Assembly: GCA_958295955.1 (NCBI GenBank)
Contig: OY282420.1
Span: 1,440,435 to 1,504,434 of the forward strand
Reading direction: 5' to 3'
Source: an uncultured Bryobacterales bacterium
GTDB taxonomy: Bacteria; Acidobacteriota; Terriglobia; Bryobacterales; UBA6623
Length of the DNA: 64,000 nucleotides
Each line of letters begins with the position of its first letter. Position 1 is the stretch's first letter. The notes under the pieces were generated by a model. It made no database searches. It was not told where the DNA came from and worked only from the letters and a program-made list of their open reading frames with translations. Of this stretch, positions 53,841 through 63,348 are shown one piece after another. A program made the translations under genes and the position numbers.

Positions 53841-56840
53841 TTATTGTAGAGCCTGCAATCGGCGAAGCTCCGCGTTGTCCATTTGAAACATGTAGCGAGT
53901 CAACAACTCGGCTTGATCTTTTTCGTAATTGCGAGCCGCGACCGGAATCTCGCCGTTGAAGACCCAGCGTCCGTTATCGTCGCGGAAGAGTTCCGAGGGC
54001 ATGGCGGTGCCGGGAGCGATCGCTGCCGGCTCGAGCAGCCAACGGAACGTCCAGTTCGGTTTGAGCCGCTCGGCGGCGATCAGGAAATTCGGCGCGCTCG
54101 CGTTCACGTCCCGCGAGGGAACGCCCGATATATGGCACTTCAAGCACGGCGCGGCCTCGCTGGTAAACAGTTGGCGGCCGATGGCGCGTTCGCCGGCGGT
54201 AAGCGGCTCCATCGGCTCCGGCGAGTACGGTATCGGCTGCGAGTCTCGGGCCATGAAAAACTTCGTGATCTTCGAGATCTGCCGGTCGGAGAAATAGAAT
54301 GTCGGCATTCTGGCGTGCAGGTAGCTGCGTACGCCGTTGCGGTCGAGGCTCGTCTCGCTGAGCGCCGGGTTCTTGAGGAAGCCGCGCAGCCATTCGGGCT
54401 GGACGCGGGCGCCTTCCGTATAGAGTTGCGGCGGCAACTGTTCGGCCCAGTCCGGATCGTCGGTGTAACGCGGCATCGTCATGAACGACGACACGTTGCC
54501 CGGGCGGATCTGGTGGCAGCCCGTACAGTTGTGGCGGGCAAGAATCCACCACCCTTCCTGTACGTCGGCGCGCTCGTCTTCGGGTTCGTAGCGGTACTGT
54601 TCGGGAAAGGCCGTATCGACGGCGCCGAGCAGGAACGTCGTCAGCGCGTCGATCTCGTCGGGGCTGAGATTGAAGTCAGGCATTCTCAGCTTTTCGAGAT
54701 GCGCCTTCTCTTTGCCTTCGTCGAAGACTTCGGGGTTTTCGAGCTTGGCTTCGAAGAAGCCTTTGTGGCTGTACCAGCCTTCGGTCTCGGCTTCGTGCGT
54801 TTTCAGCGCAAAATCGAGGCGTTCCAGCGGCTTGCTGCCTTCGAGAGTCAACTCGGTGCCGATACGACCCTCGGTTTCGAGACCCGAGATTTCATGGCAT
54901 CCGGCGCAGCCGTAGTGGCGGATGAGCTCCTTGCCCTCGGCCGCAAGGCCGGTATCGTCCATGTAGTCGGCCGCTGCGTAAACCGCGTCGGTCTTTCGCC
55001 CGGCAAGATACGTCGCAATGTCGCGCGTTTCCCCGAGGCTCAAGCGCAGACTCGGCATGACCGGCCGCGGGCGCATAGCGTCCGGAACATTCGGGTCGGG
55101 CGTGACCTCGGCCGGGTTGCGTATCCAGCGCACAAGGTAGTTGTAGTTGGTTTTCTCGCCGACGCGGCTGAGGTTCGCGGCGAAATTGCCGCCGATGCGC
55201 TCGCCGCCTTCACCGATGGAGTGGCAGCCCAGGCAGCCGCGGGTCTCAAAGAGCTCCTTGCCATTTTCCGCGTTGCCTTGCGGATGCTGTTGGAGATCGC
55301 CGTCAAGCGCGTTTTGCCAGAGATAGGCGGAGATCTTCCGAATATCGTCATCGCTCAGGCGGAAGACCGGCATCTTCGATCCGGGACGGAACTCATGCGG
55401 ATTTTCAAGCCAGACCGGAATCCATTCCTTGCGGTCTTTGACCTTGATCTCTTTGAGGCTCGGCCCGAATTTTTTGACTTCCTTGGCGAGGTTGCGGTCT
55501 TCTTCGCGCAAATTGTGCAGTTCGGCGTCGATCGTGGTGTTGGTCAGCCGCAACTCTTCGGCGCGCGCGTAATGCCGCCGCGATTCCGCGGCGTCGGAAG
55601 CGCTGTCGCCCAAGTCGAGGCTGACCTGCTGCTCCTTCGCATTGGCGGCGCGCGTCGCCGCCAAGTTGCCGATCGCTTGGCGGACGGTGGTGAGCTCTTC
55701 GGACTCGGCGTCGTAGCTCTCGAAACGGTGGCAGCCCCAGCAGCCTTTGTTCAGGAACAGCGAGCGGCCTGCGTTCAGGACTTCGGCGCCGGGAGTCACG
55801 ACTTCCTTGGCGTGGCACTGCTGGCAGCCGGCTTCGACGTTCTCGCGGTGGTAGAGCGGGTAGAGCCAGAACTTGTGGCGGCCGTGCCCCTTGGTAATCG
55901 AGCGCGTCGCACGGCCGTTGCCGTTGTGGCAAGACGAGCAGCCGAACGCCTCGGGGTCGTGAATCTTCAACAATTCCGGCCGCGGATGGCTTTGAAACAC
56001 CGGGTAGCGTAAATCGGCGCGGCCGATCGCGACGGGCTCGCGGATGCCCAGATGACAGGACTCGCAACGGTCGACCAAGTCGATATCGCTCAAGTGAATC
56101 TGTTTGATGTCGATCGGAAAATCGCGCATCTTGGTAATCAGACCGTCGATTTGCGTCGAATTCAGGCCGACGAGTTGCTCTGACATGAACGCGTCGCGTT
56201 CCTGACGGGCCGCATCGGCGGCCCCCAGGACTGCGAGCCGCTCGGCCTGAAGCTCCGCCCGCCTGGTTTGCATGCCCAGGAATTCGTCTTCGAGTTGGTC
56301 GAATTTCATCTCGACCTCTTCGACTTCGCCCGAGCCGTCGGTCTTGGTCAGGGCGGCGGTTACGACGCGCTGCCGGATATCCTCGATATCGGCGCGCAGA
56401 TCGTCTTTCTCCTCATCGTCATGAGAAACCTCGACCAGGTAGCGCAGCGCGTCCATTTCGCTGCGCAAAATCTGGAACGCGCCGCGGGCGTCGGTCATGC
56501 GCGCGGTCACGCCGGCGGACTCGGTGTCGATTTCCCTGACGCGGTTGGCTGCCGCGGCCTCGGCTTCGTTGACCTTGGCGTCGAGCGCTCGATATTCGGC
56601 GGAACTGCGAACGGCCTCTTCCTTCGCTGCTTGCTCGGGCCGTACTTTTTGCATCAGGAAACCGGTGTAGTATCCGCGGAAGCGGGCCTGATACTCCTTG
56701 TACGGGCGCATTATCTCGACTTCGTCGTAGATCGCCCATACCAGAGTCAGCATCAGGAGCAGCGTGGACACCAACAGATGGACGCTGTAGGATTTCGTTG
56801 CTAACGGATCGGGAGCCGGGTTGACTTGACTTTCTGGCAT
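53841..56840 (-). CDS. Membrane-anchored octahaem cytochrome c with N-terminal coiled coil
   Basis: 999 residues. One N-terminal membrane helix (SVHLLVSTLLLMLTLVWAIY, about 19-38) is followed by a long charged coiled coil (about 70-230). Eight haem c motifs come next: CESCH, CSSCH, CQQCH and CWGCH at about 259, 300, 337 and 366, then CLGCH, CAGCH, CTGCH and CLKCH at about 534, 644, 771 and 898. The second set lies in repeated cytochrome c domains with LENPHEFRPGSKMPVFRL-like ends. It occupies the place of cytochrome c1 in the Rieske-cytochrome b operon. It probably takes electrons from the Rieske protein and delivers them to periplasmic carriers or an oxidase. Confidence 0.88.
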   Translation of the reverse strand: MPESQVNPAPDPLATKSYSVHLLVSTLLLMLTLVWAIYDEVEIMRPYKEYQARFRGYYTGFLMQKVRPEQAAKEEAVRSSAEYRALDAKVNEAEAAAANRVREIDTESAGVTARMTDARGAFQILRSEMDALRYLVEVSHDDEEKDDLRADIEDIRQRVVTAALTKTDGSGEVEEVEMKFDQLEDEFLGMQTRRAELQAERLAVLGAADAARQERDAFMSEQLVGLNSTQIDGLITKMRDFPIDIKQIHLSDIDLVDRCESCHLGIREPVAIGRADLRYPVFQSHPRPELLKIHDPEAFGCSSCHNGNGRATRSITKGHGRHKFWLYPLYHRENVEAGCQQCHAKEVVTPGAEVLNAGRSLFLNKGCWGCHRFESYDAESEELTTVRQAIGNLAATRAANAKEQQVSLDLGDSASDAAESRRHYARAEELRLTNTTIDAELHNLREEDRNLAKEVKKFGPSLKEIKVKDRKEWIPVWLENPHEFRPGSKMPVFRLSDDDIRKISAYLWQNALDGDLQQHPQGNAENGKELFETRGCLGCHSIGEGGERIGGNFAANLSRVGEKTNYNYLVRWIRNPAEVTPDPNVPDAMRPRPVMPSLRLSLGETRDIATYLAGRKTDAVYAAADYMDDTGLAAEGKELIRHYGCAGCHEISGLETEGRIGTELTLEGSKPLERLDFALKTHEAETEGWYSHKGFFEAKLENPEVFDEGKEKAHLEKLRMPDFNLSPDEIDALTTFLLGAVDTAFPEQYRYEPEDERADVQEGWWILARHNCTGCHQIRPGNVSSFMTMPRYTDDPDWAEQLPPQLYTEGARVQPEWLRGFLKNPALSETSLDRNGVRSYLHARMPTFYFSDRQISKITKFFMARDSQPIPYSPEPMEPLTAGERAIGRQLFTSEAAPCLKCHISGVPSRDVNASAPNFLIAAERLKPNWTFRWLLEPAAIAPGTAMPSELFRDDNGRWVFNGEIPVAARNYEKDQAELLTRYMFQMDNAELRRLQALQ

Positions 56841-56898
56841 TCGGAACTCTGTTTTCGATTTTGCGTGCGGAAATGTTCTGACCGTGCGTACGTGTCCG

Positions 56899-57834
56899 CT
56901 AAATGTTGAACCAGGGCGTGACCCAAACGTACTTGACGCGGAACAATAGGCGCGCGGCGATCTTCACCGGCAGGGACAGCATGATGATCAGCAGCGCCTG
57001 CATGATGACGTATTGCGCCAGCGTCATGCGCTCGAGAATTTTTCGACTGAACGCGGTTGCCGTGATCAGACGGTGGCAGGCATAGCCGGAAACGGCAAAG
57101 AATCCGCCCACGACGGCGCCGCCGAACAAACCGATCCACGGCTGGGAAGTAATCCCGACGATCTCGTGGAGGTCGCGGTTGATTTCGAAAATCACGCGGT
57201 TGTGATCCCAGGTCATGCCCGGCCAAAACCACATCCATCCGGGGCCGCGGATCAAGGTGCCGATGACGATCATCGTGCTCCACAAAATGATAAAGCCGAA
57301 GATAAACGTCCATATCGCGAATTTGCGCTGCCTGAAGGTGTAGTAACCGTTGCCCAACGGGTTTTCATCGATATACGGAATGACGATGAGGCCGATAATG
57401 ATCAGCGTCGGCATGAGCACGCCGGCGATCCAGGGGTCGAAATAGACCAGCATTTCCTGGAGGCCGAGGAAATACCAGGGAGCTTTCGAGGGATTCATCG
57501 TCAAGCTCGGGTTGGCCGGCTCTTCGAGCGGCGCATCCAGCGCGATCGACCAGACCATCAGGATCACGGTAACGATCACCGCGGCGAGAAACTCCATGCG
57601 CAGCAGATAGGGCCAGACGTGAAGCTCGCGGGCCCATCCTTTTTGAAAAGGCTCGACCTTGCGGTGGTGGGTCTTGGCCAGGTCCGGGTCGGCTTCCAAG
57701 CGGTCGATCAGGCGGTCGTTGGCGAATGCCTGGCGCAGGCCGTACCAAGTGAAAAACGGGAGGATGAAGATCATCCCGACGATCGGAATGTTATCCGGGA
57801 GCGAAACGATCGTCCAAAGCTGATGCCAATCCAT
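56899..57834 (-). CDS. Cytochrome b, C-terminal (subunit IV-like) part of a bc complex
   Basis: 311 residues from the ATG at 57834, after AGGGGAGACGG. Several membrane helices are present. The quinol-site motif region reads NPSKAPWYFLGLQEMLVYFD, corresponding to the PEWY loop of subunit IV. Beyond it are helices (VLMPTLIIIGLIVIPYI, FAIWTFIFGFIILWSTMIVI) and a longer C-terminal extension (to residue 311) with two further helices. Split cytochrome b is typical of b6f-like and many non-proteobacterial complexes. It lies between the haem-binding half and the octahaem cytochrome gene. Confidence 0.88.
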   Translation of the reverse strand: MDWHQLWTIVSLPDNIPIVGMIFILPFFTWYGLRQAFANDRLIDRLEADPDLAKTHHRKVEPFQKGWARELHVWPYLLRMEFLAAVIVTVILMVWSIALDAPLEEPANPSLTMNPSKAPWYFLGLQEMLVYFDPWIAGVLMPTLIIIGLIVIPYIDENPLGNGYYTFRQRKFAIWTFIFGFIILWSTMIVIGTLIRGPGWMWFWPGMTWDHNRVIFEINRDLHEIVGITSQPWIGLFGGAVVGGFFAVSGYACHRLITATAFSRKILERMTLAQYVIMQALLIIMLSLPVKIAARLLFRVKYVWVTPWFNI

Positions 57835-57847
57835 GTTTCCGTCTCCC

Positions 57848-58783
57848 CTATCGCCGACGCAGCGGCTTGATCTCTTTTTCAAGCGCCATGGGCGCCGGAC
57901 CGGATATGCCGCCGTCCTTGCGCACCCGCCAGAAATGCACGATCATGAATGTCGCCGCAAAGCCGGGTATGGCGATGCAGTGCCAGATATAAGCTCGCAA
58001 GAGCGCGTTCGCATCTACGATCGAGCCGCCGAGCAGGGCGAACCGCACGTCGTTGTAGTTGGTCATGCCGAATTGCGGGCCGAACGGCCCCTCATGGCCA
58101 AGCATCGGCGTGGCGCGGGCCATGTTCGTTCCGACCGTTACCGCCCAGAAGCCGAGCTGATCGTCAGGCAAGAGGTAACCCGTGAACGAGAGCAGCAGCG
58201 TCAGCACCAGCAGGATCACGCCGATCGACCAGTTGAACTGGCGCGGCTTCTTGTACGAACCCGTCAGGAATACCCGGAACATGTGCAGTTGAACCGTGAG
58301 CACCATCGCGTGCGCCGCCCAGCGGTGCATGTTGCGCAGGAGCTTGCCGAAAGGCACGTCGTGCTCCAGATAGAGGATGTCGCGGAAAGCCTGCACCTTC
58401 GTCGGATGGTAGTAGAACATCAGCAGAACGCCGGTCCAGGTCAATACCCAGAACAGATAAAAGGTAATGCCGCCCATCCCCCAGGTGAAATTGAAGCGAA
58501 CCGCATCGCGGTTGACCTTGGCGGGGTGCAGGTGGAGGAATACGTTGCTGAGAACGCCGAGCGTTCGGCTGCGCGGAGTCTCGTCATGTTTGACGCGGAA
58601 GATCGATTGATAGACATCCGTCTTGGTCGGTTGCCGGGCGGCCTTGAGATCTAATTCGGCTTTTTGCTTGATCGCGTCCGGGTCGACGGTTACGCCGAGG
58701 ATGGTGCGGGCGCCGTTTCCGTTGCCGTCGGTTTTGGGCGCGGCGGTTTTCACGTTCCCTTTGCTGCCGTTGGTTTCATCCAT
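57848..58783 (-). CDS. Cytochrome b, N-terminal haem-binding part
   Basis: 311 residues. After a 95-residue hydrophilic N-terminal region, four helices carry the haem b ligands: histidines in LLRNMHRWAAHAMVL and VQLHMFRVFLTG, and in LRAYIWHCIAIPG and FMIVHFWRVRKDGG. LLSFTGYLLPDDQLGFWAVTVGTNM is the conserved quinol-site region. This is the cytochrome b6-like half of the complex. It starts 21 bases after the Rieske gene. The long soluble N-terminus is unusual. Confidence 0.92.
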   Translation of the reverse strand: MDETNGSKGNVKTAAPKTDGNGNGARTILGVTVDPDAIKQKAELDLKAARQPTKTDVYQSIFRVKHDETPRSRTLGVLSNVFLHLHPAKVNRDAVRFNFTWGMGGITFYLFWVLTWTGVLLMFYYHPTKVQAFRDILYLEHDVPFGKLLRNMHRWAAHAMVLTVQLHMFRVFLTGSYKKPRQFNWSIGVILLVLTLLLSFTGYLLPDDQLGFWAVTVGTNMARATPMLGHEGPFGPQFGMTNYNDVRFALLGGSIVDANALLRAYIWHCIAIPGFAATFMIVHFWRVRKDGGISGPAPMALEKEIKPLRRR

Positions 58784-58804
58784 GATTACCGATTCCTTCC
58801 ACCA

Positions 58805-59374
58805 TTAGACCTGAATGAAGCTGCCGGGGTCGTCGAACTGCGTGCTTTTCCCTTTTTCCTCGCGGTAAAGGATGCTGGTGTCGACCACGATGCGGCCTTC
58901 CGGATCGATCTCGACTTTGGCGCGGTCCATCGGCCGCGGCGCGGGACCCTCGTAATTGCGGCCTTCGGGGTCGTAGCCGCTGCCGTGGCAAGGGCATTTG
59001 AATTTGCCTTCGCCGGACTTCCAGTCGGGCGTGCAGCCCAAGTGCGTGCAACTCGCATAGATGACGAACATGCGGTCGGTCGTGCGCACGACCCAGATGC
59101 GGTTGCTCTTCTGAAAGCGCGTATCGACGCCAATGCCGAATTCCGCCGGAGTGCCGACACGGAAGACCGTGCGCGGCTCGAAGATGGTTCGCGGGAAGAA
59201 GAACCGCAGAAACATCAGGAAATTCGTCGTCAGGAAGCCCGCGGTCAGCAGCCCGACCATGCGGCGGCGGGACTGAACCCGAGACTTTTCATCGGACGAT
59301 TCGGCTTGGATCGAAGCCTTGATGCGGTCAATCAATGAGGATGGAGCCGAGCCTCCGGCCTGTTCTTTGGACAT
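58805..59374 (-). CDS. Rieske iron-sulfur protein
   Basis: 189 residues. A membrane anchor lies near 39-60 (MVGLLTAGFLTTNFLMFLRFF) after a cytoplasmic leader. The 2Fe-2S ligands are Cys109 and His111 in CTHLGC and Cys127 and His130 in CPCHGSGY; Cys114 and Cys129 can form the usual disulfide. It moves electrons from quinol at cytochrome b to the cytochrome c partner, here probably the octahaem protein. It is first in the operon with a promoter at 59425-59454. Confidence 0.95.
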   Translation of the reverse strand: MSKEQAGGSAPSSLIDRIKASIQAESSDEKSRVQSRRRMVGLLTAGFLTTNFLMFLRFFFPRTIFEPRTVFRVGTPAEFGIGVDTRFQKSNRIWVVRTTDRMFVIYASCTHLGCTPDWKSGEGKFKCPCHGSGYDPEGRNYEGPAPRPMDRAKVEIDPEGRIVVDTSILYREEKGKSTQFDDPGSFIQV

Positions 59375-59424
59375 GGTTACCCCTCGGATCGGCCGGCACG
59401 CCGGGCCGCCGGATACGGTCTTTT

Positions 59425-59454
59425 ATTGTAATGGAACGCTTGGGTCTCGTTCAA
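59425..59454 (-). promoter_or_regulatory. Promoter of the Rieske-cytochrome b-octahaem operon
   Basis: Minus-strand TTGAAC (59449-59454) and TACAAT (59425-59430) with an 18-base spacer, in the gap between kdsB and the Rieske gene. The leader is about 45 bases. Confidence 0.6.
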
Positions 59455-59456
59455 CA

Positions 59457-60251
59457 TCAAGTCGAAGAAAAACCCGGCCCGCGCCGCGGAGATCGCCGCC
59501 GCCTCGGCCGCAAGTTTTCGGGCGAGGCCGCAAGCTGCCGGGCCTTGGCGAGGTCGGCCGGAGTGTCCACGCTCAGCCCGATATGGTCTGCGGTGGGCGT
59601 CACCAGGATTTTGCGGCCGTTTTCCAGAACTCGGAGTTGTTCGAGGGCTTCGGTTCGCTCCAGCGGGGTCGGCTCCATGCGGCTGAGCTCCAGGAGGAAT
59701 TCGCGGCGGTAGGCGTAGAGACCGATGTGCTCCCAGGCAACGTGTTCCTCAGGGTTCCGGGGGTGCGGAATCAAGGAGCGCGAAAAATAGAGCGCGTAGC
59801 CGGCGCCGTCGCGGACCACCTTGACCGCGTTGGGGTCCGACAACAGGGCAGGATCGTCGATCCGCCGGCAGAGGGTTGTCATTTCCAGCCCCGGACGGTC
59901 ATGGAACGGTTCGACGAGTTGATCGAAAAGCCGAGGGGAAACGAAAGGCTCGTCGCCTTGAATGTTGACGACGATATCGGCATCGACGGCCGCGGCAACC
60001 TCGGCTGCCCGGTCCGTGCCGGAGCGGTGCTCGGGCGACGTCATCACAGCGGCCCCCCCGAAGCTCTCGACAGCCTGGCGAATGCGCTCATCGTCGGTGG
60101 CCACGACGAGCCGCTCGAACAGTTCCGCCTCGGCGGCGCGCTCGTAAACATGCTGCACCATCGGCTTGCCGCCCAGCAGCGCCAGCGGCTTGCCCTCGAA
60201 ACGCACCGAGGCATAGCGGGCCGGAATGACGCCGATGATTTTGAGTGCCAA
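59457..60251 (-). CDS. kdsB: 3-deoxy-manno-octulosonate cytidylyltransferase (CMP-Kdo synthetase)
   Basis: 264 residues. The nucleotide-binding opening IIGVIPARYASVRFEGKPLA, then VVATDDERI, HRSGTDRAAEV and VNIQGDEPFV are diagnostic. KdsB activates Kdo with CTP for transfer to lipid A. The last 16 or so residues (RPRRRRSPRRGPGFSST) are an arginine-rich tail beyond the usual end. It starts 22 bases after the sulfatase gene, possibly in the same transcript. Confidence 0.95.
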   Translation of the reverse strand: MALKIIGVIPARYASVRFEGKPLALLGGKPMVQHVYERAAEAELFERLVVATDDERIRQAVESFGGAAVMTSPEHRSGTDRAAEVAAAVDADIVVNIQGDEPFVSPRLFDQLVEPFHDRPGLEMTTLCRRIDDPALLSDPNAVKVVRDGAGYALYFSRSLIPHPRNPEEHVAWEHIGLYAYRREFLLELSRMEPTPLERTEALEQLRVLENGRKILVTPTADHIGLSVDTPADLAKARQLAASPENLRPRRRRSPRRGPGFSST

Positions 60252-60273
60252 CGGTTCTTTTGCCGCGAGGCCG

Positions 60274-61764
60274 CTATAACTCCGGGATGGGGTCGCCGGC
60301 GCCGATGTCTTTCGTTTCCCAGTTCGCTTGACCGTTCTCCCATAGCAGGATGCGGGCGGCGCTGCCGGGGACCGGTTTCGCGCTCGCCGGCGGCATCATC
60401 CGCCGATGCTCTTCGAGCGCCTCGAGATGCGCGGGGTCGCCGGCCAGATTGTTCCACTCGTTCGGGTCGTTGACCATGTCGTAGAGTTCTTCGGAGCCGT
60501 CGGCATAGTGGATGTAGCGCCAGTTCTCGGTGCGTATCCCGTGGTTGTCGTGGTTGTGGGTCGTAATGGCGGGCCATTCTCGCGGCGCTTGGGGATCTGC
60601 GAGCTGCGGCGCGAGGCTGTGGCCTTCGAGAGCGGATTGGGCAGGCAGTCCCGCGAGTTCGCCCAGGGTCGGATAGATGTCGAGCAACTCGGCGGGGCTC
60701 GAGACCTTTTGCCCCTTGCCTACGCCCGGGCCGGCGAAGATGAGCGGCACGCGGGTCGAGCGGTCCCAGAGCGTGTTCTTGCCGGTGATCGCTTTTTCTC
60801 CCAAGTGCCAGCCGTGGTCGGACCACAGCACGACGAGCGTATCCTCGGCGTGCCCGCTTGCATCGAGAGCGTCGAGCACGCGGCCGACCTGGCTGTCCAC
60901 GAAACTGATCGACGCCAGGTACGAACGCACGAGGTTCTTCCACTCGCCCGCCTCTTCGAGGAACTTGAGCCGGGGCTCGGGCAGAATCCAATGCAGGTAC
61001 CACGAAAACCGCGGCGTGTCGTCGCGGTCGCCGCGCTGCATCGGCGGCAATTGAACCGTTTCTTCGGGGTACATGTCGTACCACTGCTGCGTGACGTAGC
61101 AAGGCACGTGGGGCAGGAAGAAGCCGACGGTCAGATAAAAAGGCTGGTCGAGGTCGCCTTTCAGATCTCCTTCGAGGAGTTCGACGGCCCAGCTTGCAAC
61201 CTGCCAATCTCCCTTCTCCTCGTCCTTGTGGGGAAATACGCCCCAATCCATCAGGGAGTGGTTCTGCGGCGTGGCGACCAGTTTCTTCTCGGGCCTGGCG
61301 CCGACGGACGAGGGCGGTCCGAGGTGATGGAATTCGTTGTCGGTTGCGGCGCGCCCGTAGCGGCCGTGGTAGATTTTTCCGCCCGAATAAGTGCTGTAGC
61401 CGTTGCTTGCAAAGTACTGCGGCATGGTCACGACGCCCTTGAGCTCTTCCACCTCGCGGAACCAGGGCCGCAGGCCGTACACGCCGGTCGTCGAGGGCCG
61501 CAGTCCCGTCATGATGCTGGTGCGGGACGGGTTGCACAGCGGCGACTGGGTATGCGCATTGACGAAGGTTGTGCCGCGGGCCGCCAGCCGGTCCATGTGC
61601 GGCGTTTGCGCTTGCGGATGCCCGCCCAGCGGGCCGACCCAGTCATTGAGATCGTCGATGGCGATGAACAGGATGTTCGGTTTGACGGGCGGCGCAGGCG
61701 CCCCTCCGCAAGAGGCGAGGAGCAGGCCGCCGAGAACAAAACAGAGTGTGCCGTGATGCCGCAT
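60274..61764 (-). CDS. Exported sulfatase, iduronate-2-sulfatase-like
   Basis: 496 residues from the ATG at 61764 (a TTG two codons upstream is possible). MRHHGTLCFVLGGLLLASC is a lipoprotein signal with Cys19. Metal ligands lie in ILFIAIDDLNDWVG. The formylglycine motif is Cys77-N-P-S-Arg81. WSDHGWHLGEKAITGKNTLW near the middle is the pattern of iduronate-2-sulfatase-like members. It would desulfate a glycan in the periplasm or at the surface. It diverges from mazG. Confidence 0.93.
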   Translation of the reverse strand: MRHHGTLCFVLGGLLLASCGGAPAPPVKPNILFIAIDDLNDWVGPLGGHPQAQTPHMDRLAARGTTFVNAHTQSPLCNPSRTSIMTGLRPSTTGVYGLRPWFREVEELKGVVTMPQYFASNGYSTYSGGKIYHGRYGRAATDNEFHHLGPPSSVGARPEKKLVATPQNHSLMDWGVFPHKDEEKGDWQVASWAVELLEGDLKGDLDQPFYLTVGFFLPHVPCYVTQQWYDMYPEETVQLPPMQRGDRDDTPRFSWYLHWILPEPRLKFLEEAGEWKNLVRSYLASISFVDSQVGRVLDALDASGHAEDTLVVLWSDHGWHLGEKAITGKNTLWDRSTRVPLIFAGPGVGKGQKVSSPAELLDIYPTLGELAGLPAQSALEGHSLAPQLADPQAPREWPAITTHNHDNHGIRTENWRYIHYADGSEELYDMVNDPNEWNNLAGDPAHLEALEEHRRMMPPASAKPVPGSAARILLWENGQANWETKDIGAGDPIPEL

Positions 61765-61834
61765 CGTCAAGAGCTTCCCGTTACGGACTAACGTATCACA
61801 GCGGCATTCCTTCGACTACGATGGAATCTGGGCA

Positions 61835-62617
61835 ATGGCGGACGCTGCTGAAAAGTTTGAAAAGCTGCTCGCAATCATGCGCACGCTGCGCGCGCCGGGC
61901 GGCTGCCCCTGGGACCGCGAGCAAACCCTGCAAACTCTTCGCCGGTACCTGATCGAGGAAACATACGAGGTGCTGGATGCGATCGAACGGGGCGCCTGGG
62001 ACGACCTGGCCGAGGAATTGGGCGATCTGCAGCTTCAGATTGTTTTTCAGGCGCGCATCGCCGCCGATGAGGGCCTGTTCGATATCTCCGACGTGCTCGA
62101 GCGCATCAATACGAAGCTGATCCGACGGCACCCGCACGTTTTCGCCAAGGGATCGGTGGACGGCGCCGACGGCGTCGCCGCGCTCTGGGAGGAAATCAAG
62201 GCGCAGGAAAAAGGATCGAACGCCGGCGGCGGGCTCCTGGACGGCGTGCCGCGCCGGCAGCCCGCCGTGCTCGAAGCCTGGGGCATGAGCAAGGCGGCGG
62301 CGAAAGCGGGCTTCGATTGGGAAAAGTTCGAGGATCTGGGCGAGAAGCTGAGCGAGGAATTCAACGAGACCGCAGCCGCGTCGGAGGCGGGCGATCCGCA
62401 GCGGGTCGAAGACGAAGTCGGCGACCTGCTCTTCACGGCGGTGAACGTGGCGCGCTATCTCAAGGTCGATCCGGAGACGGCGCTCAAACGCGCCAACGCA
62501 AAGTTCCGCGAGCGTTTCGGCGGCATCGAGAAAGGGTTGGCCGAGCGGGGCCGCGGCTTCGAGGAATCTTCCCTCGCCGAGATGGAAGCGCTATGGCAGA
62601 AGGCGAAGCAGAGCTAA
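61835..62617 (+). CDS. mazG: Nucleoside triphosphate pyrophosphohydrolase MazG
   Basis: 260 residues with two MazG domains. The first has CPWDREQTLQTLRRYLIEETYEVLDAI and EELGDLQLQIVFQARIA, with the EExxE...ExxD magnesium-binding pattern. The second repeats it as LSEEFNE and VEDEVGDLLFTAVNVARYL. The enzyme hydrolyses NTPs, including non-canonical ones, to NMP and pyrophosphate. KGSVDGADGVAALWEEIKAQEK is the usual linker. It overlaps the acetyltransferase gene by 25 bases. Confidence 0.95.
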   Translation: MADAAEKFEKLLAIMRTLRAPGGCPWDREQTLQTLRRYLIEETYEVLDAIERGAWDDLAEELGDLQLQIVFQARIAADEGLFDISDVLERINTKLIRRHPHVFAKGSVDGADGVAALWEEIKAQEKGSNAGGGLLDGVPRRQPAVLEAWGMSKAAAKAGFDWEKFEDLGEKLSEEFNETAAASEAGDPQRVEDEVGDLLFTAVNVARYLKVDPETALKRANAKFRERFGGIEKGLAERGRGFEESSLAEMEALWQKAKQS

Positions 62618-63342
62618 GCGGTCTCGACATCCGGGCGCTGACGACGCTCGAGGAATTTCAGCGGACGCTTGGTTTGCAGAAGAGGATCTGGGGCTTTGAC
62701 GAAAGCGACGTCGTGGCCCCGCGGCTGTTCGGCGTTTACAGACACATCGGCGGGTCGGTGCTCGGCGCATTCGCCGGCGGCGAGATGGTCGGCTATGCGC
62801 TGGCCTTTGCCGGCTTCAAGAGCGGCCGGCGCATTTACTGGCACAGCCACATGGCCGGCGTTATCCCCGAACTGCAAGGCCGCGGCATCGGGCGTCGCCT
62901 GAAGCTGCGGCAGCGGGAAGAGGCGCTGGCGGCCGGCATCGACCTGATCGAGTGGGCGTTCGACCCGTTGCAGGCGCGCAATGCCTACTTCAACCTGGAA
63001 CGGCTCGGCGTAGTGGTTCGAGAATACGTCCCGAATTTGTACGGATTGACTTCAAGCGATCTTCACGGCTCGTTGCCGACCGACCGTCTCATCGCAGCCT
63101 GGCATCTCGAAAGTCCGCGGGTGTTGGCGCGCATTGCCGGCAATACGTCCGCGAGAGACGATTCCGGCGGAGCGATCGACATCCCCAAAGACATCGCGGC
63201 GATACCGCGCGAGGAGGCGTCGGCGATCCAGGCGCGGGTGCGCTCGGAGTTCCTCGCGGCGTTTGCCGGCGGCTGCGAAGCCACCGGATTTGCGGTCGGC
63301 CACGCCGCCGGCCGGTATCTGCTGAGTCGGCGTGTAATGTAG
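62593..63342 (+). CDS. GNAT-like acetyltransferase (COG3375-like)
   Basis: 249 residues from the ATG at 62593, inside the end of mazG. The N-terminal two thirds form a GNAT fold with VPRLFG-type substrate region (DESDVVAPRLFGVYRHIGG) and an acetyl-CoA loop GVIPELQGRGIGRRLKLRQRE. The segment IEWAFDPLQARNAYFNLERLGVVVREY is characteristic of the COG3375 group of predicted acetyltransferases, some of which lie near menaquinone or amino-acid pathways. Substrate unknown. Cotranscribed with mazG. Confidence 0.82.
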   Translation: MAEGEAELSGLDIRALTTLEEFQRTLGLQKRIWGFDESDVVAPRLFGVYRHIGGSVLGAFAGGEMVGYALAFAGFKSGRRIYWHSHMAGVIPELQGRGIGRRLKLRQREEALAAGIDLIEWAFDPLQARNAYFNLERLGVVVREYVPNLYGLTSSDLHGSLPTDRLIAAWHLESPRVLARIAGNTSARDDSGGAIDIPKDIAAIPREEASAIQARVRSEFLAAFAGGCEATGFAVGHAAGRYLLSRRVM

Positions 63343-63348
63343 AGGTTG

